From: DATDRQ01 sp035291645
GTDB lineage: Bacteria > Chloroflexota > Anaerolineae > Anaerolineales > UBA4823
Reading direction: 5' to 3'
Length of the DNA stretch: 5,826 bases
Assembly: GCA_035291645.1 (NCBI GenBank)
Contig: DATDRQ010000373.1
Coordinates: 1-5,826 of the forward strand
Shown piece by piece: positions 1 through 5,685 of the stretch (within the stretch, counting starts at the first letter, position 1; the number at the start of each line of letters is the position of its first letter). Made by a program: the position numbers and the translations under genes. Below the pieces are notes generated by a model. It saw nothing but the letters and a program-made list of their open reading frames with translations. It was not told where the DNA came from and made no database searches.

Positions 1-11
1 CCGACCTGGAT

Positions 12-46
12 TTGAAATTCGGAGTACAATAACCCCCGAATTTCAA
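12..46. promoter_or_regulatory. Perfect 11-bp inverted repeat, candidate operator of the phosphofructokinase gene
   Basis: TTGAAATTCGG (12-22) and CCGAATTTCAA (36-46) are exact reverse complements separated by a 13-base spacer; the symmetry centre is base 29. Neither strand has a T-tract after the repeat, so a Rho-independent terminator is unlikely. A -10-like TACAAT (25-30) sits in the spacer, so transcription would begin near the right arm and the full hairpin would not be in the RNA. A dimeric transcription factor binding both arms would cover the promoter core, which suggests repression. The regulator is unknown. Confidence 0.55.
25..30 (+). promoter_or_regulatory. Possible -10 element of the phosphofructokinase promoter
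   Basis: TACAAT matches five of six bases of TATAAT and lies 33 bases upstream of ATG 64, giving a predicted leader of about 27 bases. No good -35 is seen: the bases 17 positions upstream (2-7, CGACCT) do not resemble TTGACA, and the TTGAAA at 12-17 is too close. The call rests on the hexamer and its position only; an activator could compensate for the poor -35. Confidence 0.35.
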
Positions 47-51
47 TCGGC

Positions 52-57
52 GAGGTG
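52..57 (+). promoter_or_regulatory. Ribosome-binding site of the phosphofructokinase gene
   Basis: GAGGTG lies six bases upstream of ATG 64, a near-ideal Shine-Dalgarno sequence and spacing. It decides the start: the in-frame GTG at 55-57 is part of this site and has no Shine-Dalgarno of its own at a suitable distance. Confidence 0.8.
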
Positions 58-63
58 AATTTT

Positions 64-1266
64 ATGGCGAACATTCAAAGAAAGAGCGGCGTCATCGCCA
101 TCTTGACCGGCGGCGGCGATGTTCCGGGATTGAACCCTGCCATCCGGGCGGTGACCATCCGGGCTTTGCGCGAAGGTTACCAGGTGATCGGCATCCGCCG
201 CGGCTGGGCTGGCCTGATGCAGATCGTGCGCGACCCGCAGGCGGATAACAGCAATAATTACCAGGTCTTGACCGAAGAAGTGGTCAACCGGGCCGGGCGA
301 ACCGGCGGCACCTTCCTGCACTCCTCCCGGGCGCGGCCCAGCCACGTCAAGCAAGCGGACGTCCCGGAGCATCTCAAGGATACCTACCAGGAGAAGATGA
401 ATGACCTGACCGATGAGGTGCTGAAGAATCTGGATTATCTGGGCGTCGATTATCTGATCCCGATCGGGGGCGACGACACGCTCAGCTATGCGGTGCGCAT
501 GTTCCAGGAGGGGGTGCGCGTGATCGCCATCCCCAAGACGATGGACAACGACGTCCCCGGCACGGATTACTGCATCGGCTTCAGTACCTGCGTCACCCGC
601 ACCATCCAGCTGGCCAACAACCTGCGCACCATCGCCGGCTCGCACGAACGCATGCTGGTGATGGAAGTCTTCGGGCGCTATGCCGGCTTCACCGCCATGC
701 TCCCAACTATGGCGGGCGCAGCCAACCGTTGCGTGATACCCGAATACAAATTCGAAATCGACCAGCTGGCGGAGCTGCTGGTATACGACCGCAACCGCAA
801 CCCCAGCCGTTATTCCGTCGTGCTGGTCTCCGAGGGCGCCATGTTCGAGGGAGGCGAGATGGTCTTTGCCGACTCCACCACCGACGCTTACGGGCACAAG
901 AAGTTGGGCGGGATCGGCGACCTGGTCTCGGCGGAGTTGAAGGAGCGCTCGGCGAAGTTCAACAACGGGGTAGAGGTCAACGTCATCAACCAGAAGCTGG
1001 GGTACATGGTGCGCGGCGGCGACCCCGATGCGATCGACTCGATCGTCCCCATGGCCTATGGCAACCTGGCCCTCGACCTGGCGATCGGCGGCATACACGG
1101 GCGCCTGGTTGTCTTGAAGAACGGGCGTTACGACAATGTCCCGCTGGAAGTCGTCACCAGTTCGAAGAAGAATGTCGACGTCGAAAAGCACTACGACACC
1201 CAGCGCCTGCGCCCCAAGTACAAGAGCTTCGAAATGAAGCCACTCTTCATCATGACCAGCGATTAG
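64..1266 (+). CDS. pfp: 6-phosphofructokinase, probably pyrophosphate-dependent
   Basis: This 400-residue cytoplasmic enzyme phosphorylates fructose 6-phosphate to fructose 1,6-bisphosphate in glycolysis. Visible PFK-family motifs are the N-terminal phosphate-binding loop GGGDVPGLN (residues 16-24), GGDDT (135-139), PKTMDNDVPGTD (157-168) with the catalytic-base Asp161, MEVFGRYAGF (200-209), the substrate-side PEYKF (226-230) and LGYMVRGGDP (312-321). Asp138 replaces the second Gly of the ATP-type GGDG motif and Lys158 replaces Gly of the ATP-type PGTIDND motif; in this family that pair marks use of pyrophosphate instead of ATP, which makes the step reversible. Tyr314 stands where E. coli PfkA has His249. 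The protein is longer than E. coli PfkA (about 320 residues). An in-frame GTG lies three codons upstream at 55, but it overlaps the Shine-Dalgarno GAGGTG (52-57), so ATG 64 is preferred. The gene is monocistronic in view and converges on dnaE. Family assignment is certain; the phosphoryl donor is inferred from residues. Confidence 0.95.
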   Translation: MANIQRKSGVIAILTGGGDVPGLNPAIRAVTIRALREGYQVIGIRRGWAGLMQIVRDPQADNSNNYQVLTEEVVNRAGRTGGTFLHSSRARPSHVKQADVPEHLKDTYQEKMNDLTDEVLKNLDYLGVDYLIPIGGDDTLSYAVRMFQEGVRVIAIPKTMDNDVPGTDYCIGFSTCVTRTIQLANNLRTIAGSHERMLVMEVFGRYAGFTAMLPTMAGAANRCVIPEYKFEIDQLAELLVYDRNRNPSRYSVVLVSEGAMFEGGEMVFADSTTDAYGHKKLGGIGDLVSAELKERSAKFNNGVEVNVINQKLGYMVRGGDPDAIDSIVPMAYGNLALDLAIGGIHGRLVVLKNGRYDNVPLEVVTSSKKNVDVEKHYDTQRLRPKYKSFEMKPLFIMTSD

Positions 1267-1298
1267 CGCCGCCTGGATTTTCCCCTGATAAAATAGCG

Positions 1299-1325
1299 AA
1301 AAAACGGGCTGCTAGCGCAGCCCGT
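1299..1325 (-). terminator. Rho-independent terminator of dnaE, between convergent genes
   Basis: A 9-bp perfect stem (1304-1312 with 1317-1325, core GGGCTGC/GCAGCCC) closes a TAGC tetraloop. Read on the - strand it is followed by six T residues (complement of A1299-1304), and it begins about 32 bases past the dnaE stop codon: a canonical intrinsic terminator for dnaE. On the + strand the stem is followed by AATGATTC, not a T-tract, so it is a poor terminator for the phosphofructokinase transcript, though the hairpin could still protect its 3' end. Confidence 0.85.
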
Positions 1326-1338
1326 AATGATTCATTAC
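1324..1338. repeat. Short palindrome GTAATGA-T-TCATTAC
   Basis: Two exact 7-base arms flank a single T and overlap the outer two bases of the terminator stem, inside the 3' untranslated region of dnaE. As RNA it could form a 6-bp hairpin with a 3-base loop. It may be a small factor-binding site, a 3'-end structure, or chance. Confidence 0.4.
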
Positions 1339-1357
1339 TGCTTCCAATCTGGAGGGA

Positions 1358-4300
1358 TTACTGGATGGTGATCGGCTCGATGCGCAGGTGCTCCGGGGAG
1401 ACGAAGACCCTCAGGCGCTGAATCAGCTCCTGGCTAAGGCCGGTGGTGAAGTTAGGGAATTCGATCAGATAGCCGCGGCCGTGCTCGTACACCTGGAAGG
1501 CGAAACGGTCCTTCCCGGGGTAGGTGATCAGGGTGCCGTAGATGGCGCGGATGCGCAGGTTATCGCGCACCTTGTCCTCGCTCGGCCGCAGGATGATCGT
1601 GATCATTTGCAGGTTCTCCCCATCGGCTGCCGCGATGGGAGATATGATGTACGGGGGGAGAGGAACCTCCGGGGCGCCAGTCTCGCTTACCGGCAACGGG
1701 GAAGCCTGGAATTCTTCGACGGAGACAGCTGCGTGGACAGCCTCCTCTTTGAGTGCAGGTGTATGGGGTGGTTTCGCCTCGACCTTGGGGGCAGGGTTAG
1801 CCAGCGCCATCGCATCGGAGGGGTGCGCCACGGCGTCGAACACCGCCGAAGCCAGCTCCCAATCCGGCGGGAACAGGTCCGGCGGGGGAGGTGCGCCCTG
1901 CTCCCAGCTCTCATCGATCTCCTCCATCCACACCTCGGCCAGTTCGATTCCATCTGGATAGATTATTTCTCCATCGAAGAGAGCATCGTATGGGGATGTC
2001 TCCAGAGAGAGGGCGAATTCTTGATCTACCTGTGGAGAGCCCTCGTCTACCTTAATGTGCTCGTTGCCGTTATTGTCCGGCGATCCGGCCTGGTCGATCT
2101 CCCCGGGTGGAATGCTTTCTTGACCCTGCCCCGACGCCTCCCCGTAGACCGGGGAAGTATATTTGTCCCGGAGCACGGCAGGCTGGTCTCCCTCAGCCGG
2201 TTTCACGGCGCTGGTGACCTTCAGGTCGATGGTCAGGCTGTCCACCAGCACCTTCGGCTGGTTGGCCTGGGCATCGACCCGACCTTCTGCCAGCACGATG
2301 CGGTCGATGGCGATCAGCTCCTTGGATTGTTCCCAGGTGCGCGGGAACACCACCAGCTCGATCTCCCCTTGCAAATCTTCCAACGTGACGAAGGCCATGC
2401 TCTTACCGGTCTTGGTCTGGTGCGTGCGGTAGCGCGTGATCACCCCCGCCACCCGCACCCGCTCGCTTGGGCCGGCCTCGGAAAGCTGGCTCGAGAAGTG
2501 AGTGACCGCTTCGGTCAGGATGTCCATCACCGGGCTGAGCGGGTGGTCGGAGACGTATAGTCCGATCAGCTCGCGCTCCCAGTTCAGCTGCTCGCGGCGA
2601 GGGATGTCGGGATACGCGCCGGGGAGCTGCACCATTTCGGTCACCCCGGTATGGGCGCCGAACAGACTTATTTGGCCCATCTCTGCCGCCCGGAAGTGCG
2701 TCACGCTGGCCGAGACGAAGCGGTCGAGCGACAGCAGCAGGGCGGGGCGCGGCCCGAACCGGTCCAGGGCGCCCACCTTTACCAGGCACTCCAGGGCGCG
2801 CTTGCCGACGTGGCGCAGGTCGACCCGATGGGCGAAATCGTTGATGTCTTCGAAGGGTCCGCCCTCGTGCCGTGCCTGCAGGATGGCATCCACCGGCCCA
2901 CGACCGACGTTCTTGATGGCGCCCAGGCCAAAGCGGATGCTCGATCTTGCACCCGGGTGATCCTCGACGGTGAAGTCCCACCCGCTGGTGTTCACATCCG
3001 GCGGCGCGACGTCGATCCCCATGCGCCGGCAATCGGCCGCGTACAGAGCGACTTTGTCGGTATCGTTTTGGTTGACCGAGAGCACCGCCGTCATGTATTC
3101 GACCGGGTAGTGAGCTTTCAGGTAAGCGGTCTGGACCGCCAGCACGCCGTAATCCGCGGCATGCGCCTTGTTGAAACCATACCGGGCAAACTCTTCCCAA
3201 TCGTCAAAAATCTTCCCTGCTGTATCCTCAGGGATGCCGTGCTGAACAGCCCCGGCGACGAATTTTTCGCGGTGCTCGAGCAGCTTCTCCTTCTGCTTCT
3301 TGGAGACCGCCTTGCGCAGCTCGTCCGCCTCGGGAGCGGTATAGCCGGCCAGGCTCATCACCGCGAACATCAGCTGTTCTTGATATACCGGCCTGCCGTA
3401 GGTCTCCTTGAAGATCGGCTCCAGGTCAGGATGGAGGTAATTTACCTCTTCTTCGCCGTGCATACGGCGGATGTAGCTGGGGATAAATTCCATCGGACCG
3501 GGGCGGAACAGCGCCACCATGGCAATCACGTGATCGAGCTTCTCGGGCCTCATCTGCATCAGATAACGGCGCATGCCCGACCCTTCCACCTGGAATACAC
3601 CCGCCGTATCCCCTCGCCCGAGTAGCTCGTAGGTGGCCGGGTCATCGACCGGGATATTCTCCAGGCTGAGCTCCACCCCATGCCGCTCCTTGATCAGATT
3701 GCAGGCGCGCGCCATGATCGTCAGCGTCGCCAGGCCTAAGAAATCCACCTTGAGCAGGCCTAACGCCTCCAGGTGGGACATCTCGAACTGCGTAACGGTC
3801 TTGATCGGGCTGTCTTCCGCAGAACCGCTGGTCGGGCGGTGCAGCGGGATGTACTCAACGATCGGCTTATCGGCCACGATCACCCCGGCGGCATGCGTCC
3901 CGGCATTGCGCACCACCCCTTCCATAAGGCTGGCGGTGTCGATCAGGTCCTTGAAATAATCGGCGGACTGGTATACCTGCTTGAATTCGGGGACTTCTTG
4001 GAGCGCCTCGAGGATGCTGACCGGCTTCCCAGGAATGTTGGGGATCAGTTTCGCCGCCCGATCCACCTCGCTCAGCGGGATGTCCATCACCCGGCCCACG
4101 TCACGGATCGCCGCCCGGGCGCCGAGTGTGCCGAAGGTGACGATCTGGGCGACCTTATCGTCGCCGTACCTGCGAGACGTATACTCAAGCATCTCTGCCC
4201 GCCGGTCATCCCGGAAATCCAGGTCGATATCCGGCATCGAGATGCGCCCGGGGTTGAGGAAGCGCTCAAAGATCAGCCCGTGCTCGATCGGGTCCACGTT

Positions 4301-5419
4301 GGTGATGAACAGGGTATAGGCAACGATCGACCCGGCTGCCGAACCGCGCGCGTTGTACCAGATGCCCTGTTCCCGGGCGTAACGGCACAGGTCCCAGACG
4401 ATCAGGAAGTAGGTATCGAAACCCATCTGGTGGATGATGCGGAGCTCGTAGTCCAGGCGGTCGCGGAACTGTGCATCTCCAGCGTGCTGACCGAAACGCT
4501 TGCTCAGCCCATCCTCGCACAGCTTTTGCAGGTAAGTTTCGGGCGTGAAGCCCTGCGGCACCTCGAACGGAGGCAGGCGGTAACCCTTGAAGCCCAGGTC
4601 CAGGCTGCAACGCTCGGCGACCAGGAGCGTGTTGCTGACCGCTTCCGGCACCTCGGCGAAGATGGTCGCCATTTCCTGCGGGCTGCGCAGGTAGAAGGAT
4701 TTATCGCTCATGCGCATCCGGTTCGGGTCGCTGAGCACGCAGCCGGTCTGGATGGCGAGCAGGATATCCTGCAGGCGGGAGTCATCCGGATCGACGTAAT
4801 GGACATCGTTGGTGGCGAGGAAGCGCGCCTGGTGTCGCCGCCCCAGGTCGATCAAGACCTTGTTGATGCGATCGAGTTCGGGGATGTCGTGCTGCTGCAG
4901 CTCCAGGAAGAAGTTCTCCGGGCCGAACACCTCGTAATACCAGTCCATCCGGCGGCGGGCGGCTTCCAGGCTTTCCTTCTGGATCAGGCGCGGGATCTCG
5001 GCCGACATGCAGCCGGAGGTGCAGATCAACCCCTCGGCGTGTTGGGCCAGAAATTCCAGGTCGACGCGCGGGAAATAGTAGAAGCCTGTGAGCTGGGCCT
5101 GGCTGGCGATCTGTAGCAGGTTGCGGTAGCCAGTCTCGTTTTCCGCCAGGAGCAGCAGGTGGCTGGATTTCTTGTCCTGCTGGGGGTCACGCGCCTGCAT
5201 GCTGCGCGCCGCAAGATAGGCTTCTACACCGATGATCGGCTTGATCCCGGCGCTGGTGGCGGCGTTGTAAAACTCCATCACGCCAAACATGGTGCCGTGA
5301 TCGGTGAGTGCCAGGGCGGGCATGCCCATCTCCCCGGCGCGCCTGACCAGCTTCTTAATATTGCTAAAGCCGTCCAGCAGGGAGTATTCGGAGTGCACGT
5401 GGAGATGGACGAAGGACAT
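1358..5419 (-). CDS. dnaE: DNA polymerase III alpha subunit (replicative polymerase), extended form
   Basis: This is the catalytic subunit of the chromosomal replicase, 1353 residues. The N-terminal PHP domain (about 3-210 for its motifs) has HLHVHSEYSLLDG (5-17), LTDHG (38-42), GVEAY (64-68), SGC (135-137) and NDVHY (204-208). The palm carries PDIDLDF (396-402), with Asp397 and Asp399 equivalent to E. coli D401/D403, and KVDFLGL (557-563), with Asp559 equivalent to D555. Further family blocks are RNAGTHAAGVIV (504-515), GDTAGVFQVEGSGM (603-616) and the finger block YGFNKAHAADYG (747-758). A helix-hairpin-helix region follows (about 856-890), then the clamp-binding motif QISLF (916-920), an OB fold (about 987-1062), an acidic proline-rich linker (about 1066-1267) and a C-terminal domain (1268-1353). 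Typical DnaE is about 1150-1200 residues; the linker explains most of the excess. The start MSFVHLHVHS matches the family and has GAGGT nine bases upstream. An in-frame TTG at 5539 would add 40 residues but lies upstream of the predicted transcription start. No frameshift is seen. Confidence 0.98.
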   Translation of the reverse strand: MSFVHLHVHSEYSLLDGFSNIKKLVRRAGEMGMPALALTDHGTMFGVMEFYNAATSAGIKPIIGVEAYLAARSMQARDPQQDKKSSHLLLLAENETGYRNLLQIASQAQLTGFYYFPRVDLEFLAQHAEGLICTSGCMSAEIPRLIQKESLEAARRRMDWYYEVFGPENFFLELQQHDIPELDRINKVLIDLGRRHQARFLATNDVHYVDPDDSRLQDILLAIQTGCVLSDPNRMRMSDKSFYLRSPQEMATIFAEVPEAVSNTLLVAERCSLDLGFKGYRLPPFEVPQGFTPETYLQKLCEDGLSKRFGQHAGDAQFRDRLDYELRIIHQMGFDTYFLIVWDLCRYAREQGIWYNARGSAAGSIVAYTLFITNVDPIEHGLIFERFLNPGRISMPDIDLDFRDDRRAEMLEYTSRRYGDDKVAQIVTFGTLGARAAIRDVGRVMDIPLSEVDRAAKLIPNIPGKPVSILEALQEVPEFKQVYQSADYFKDLIDTASLMEGVVRNAGTHAAGVIVADKPIVEYIPLHRPTSGSAEDSPIKTVTQFEMSHLEALGLLKVDFLGLATLTIMARACNLIKERHGVELSLENIPVDDPATYELLGRGDTAGVFQVEGSGMRRYLMQMRPEKLDHVIAMVALFRPGPMEFIPSYIRRMHGEEEVNYLHPDLEPIFKETYGRPVYQEQLMFAVMSLAGYTAPEADELRKAVSKKQKEKLLEHREKFVAGAVQHGIPEDTAGKIFDDWEEFARYGFNKAHAADYGVLAVQTAYLKAHYPVEYMTAVLSVNQNDTDKVALYAADCRRMGIDVAPPDVNTSGWDFTVEDHPGARSSIRFGLGAIKNVGRGPVDAILQARHEGGPFEDINDFAHRVDLRHVGKRALECLVKVGALDRFGPRPALLLSLDRFVSASVTHFRAAEMGQISLFGAHTGVTEMVQLPGAYPDIPRREQLNWERELIGLYVSDHPLSPVMDILTEAVTHFSSQLSEAGPSERVRVAGVITRYRTHQTKTGKSMAFVTLEDLQGEIELVVFPRTWEQSKELIAIDRIVLAEGRVDAQANQPKVLVDSLTIDLKVTSAVKPAEGDQPAVLRDKYTSPVYGEASGQGQESIPPGEIDQAGSPDNNGNEHIKVDEGSPQVDQEFALSLETSPYDALFDGEIIYPDGIELAEVWMEEIDESWEQGAPPPPDLFPPDWELASAVFDAVAHPSDAMALANPAPKVEAKPPHTPALKEEAVHAAVSVEEFQASPLPVSETGAPEVPLPPYIISPIAAADGENLQMITIILRPSEDKVRDNLRIRAIYGTLITYPGKDRFAFQVYEHGRGYLIEFPNFTTGLSQELIQRLRVFVSPEHLRIEPITIQ
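1619..2224 (-). other. DnaE linker: acidic, proline-rich, probably disordered segment
   Basis: This encodes DnaE residues about 1066-1267, between the OB fold and the C-terminal domain. It is rich in Glu, Asp, Pro, Ala and Ser, with runs such as APPPPDLFPPDW (1176-1187) and clusters such as WMEEIDESWEQ (1164-1174), and shows none of the DnaE motifs. Part of the DNA (roughly 1945-2060) looks more AT-rich than its surroundings. The reading frame is open throughout and there are no intein-type splice junction residues, so it is translated as part of the polymerase. A flexible tether or a protein-docking segment is the likeliest role (inference). Confidence 0.7.
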
Positions 5420-5428
5420 GCAGCCGGT

Positions 5429-5433
5429 ACCTC
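5429..5433 (-). promoter_or_regulatory. Ribosome-binding site of dnaE
   Basis: On the - strand GAGGT lies nine bases upstream of ATG 5419. Together with the family-conserved N-terminus MSFVHLHVHS it fixes the start. Confidence 0.65.
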
Positions 5434-5541
5434 GATCCGGTTCGTGGGGACCGTCGGGTTTCCCAAGGCGTTCTGGTTGGGGCGTAAAAAGAATGGTGTT
5501 CTGAAGGTCAATAAGCGCCGGAGTTAACCAGCCCGACAAGG

Positions 5542-5550
5542 ATTATAGCA
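5542..5550 (-). promoter_or_regulatory. Extended -10 promoter of dnaE
   Basis: The - strand reads TGCTATAAT, a perfect extended -10 (TGnTATAAT). The predicted transcription start is near 5535, giving a leader of about 115 bases. A -35 is weak: the bases at 14-17 spacing (around 5562-5570) match TTGACA poorly, which is common when the extended -10 is intact. The predicted start lies downstream of the TTG at 5539, which argues against the longer protein. Confidence 0.7.
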
Positions 5551-5582
5551 TGCGGGGAGCGGCGGAAAGCTTAGAATTTTTT

Positions 5583-5608
5583 GGAATCGGGGAGCTCTCC
5601 ACCGATCC
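5583..5608. promoter_or_regulatory. Imperfect inverted repeat between divergent promoters, candidate operator
   Basis: GG-A-ATCGGGGAG (5583-5594) and CTCC-A-CCGATCC (5597-5608) are reverse complements over 11 base pairs, apart from one unpaired A in each arm (5585 and 5601), around a central CT. It lies between the two outward-facing -10 elements, so neither transcript contains it; if functional it acts as DNA, for example as a factor site serving dnaE, the cNMP gene or both. Its imperfection makes chance a real alternative. Confidence 0.35.
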
Positions 5609-5616
5609 GGAGGATA

Positions 5617-5625
5617 TGGTATAAA
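5617..5625 (+). promoter_or_regulatory. Probable extended -10 promoter of the cNMP-domain gene
   Basis: TGGTATAAA matches the extended -10 pattern TGnTATAAT at all but the last base. The predicted start is near 5632, about 54 bases before ATG 5686. The best -35 candidate at 18-base spacing is TCTCCA (5596-5601), weak, and it overlaps the right arm of the inverted repeat. Confidence 0.5.
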
Positions 5626-5685
5626 GAACCCGACCCGCCAAAGGAACCCGAGAACACGACCCCTTTTTACCTGGTGCCTTGAAGC

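Noticed and set aside
12..46. Rho-independent terminator of a gene upstream of the window
   Set aside because: The stem is AT-rich at its outer end and neither strand has a T-run after it.
43..1191. Long open frame on the - strand, antisense to the phosphofructokinase gene (382 codons)
   Set aside because: It lies almost wholly opposite a clearly conserved enzyme gene, its product is a His/Asp/Val/Gln-rich string with no recognisable motif, and long antisense frames are expected in GC-rich coding DNA.
1619..2224. An intein or inserted mobile element in dnaE
   Set aside because: The segment lacks intein splice-junction residues and endonuclease motifs, has no terminal repeats, sits at a domain boundary instead of a catalytic motif, and stays in frame with a linker-like composition.
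3773..5116. Long open frame on the + strand inside dnaE (447 codons)
   Set aside because: It is antisense to the polymerase core, including the catalytic PDIDLDF region. It has shadow-type composition, no family motif and no convincing ribosome-binding site. The + strand frames at 1388-2560 and 2651-3625 are rejected for the same reasons.
5424..5440. Hairpin in the dnaE leader that would hide or expose the ribosome-binding site (CCGG...CCGG)
   Set aside because: The stem is only four base pairs with a nine-base loop, too weak to support a riboswitch or attenuator.
5420..5539. A 40-residue N-terminal extension of DnaE from a TTG at 5539
   Set aside because: The predicted transcription start (about 5535) is downstream of this TTG, there is no Shine-Dalgarno before it, the added residues are not DnaE-like, and the canonical start at 5419 has its own ribosome-binding site.
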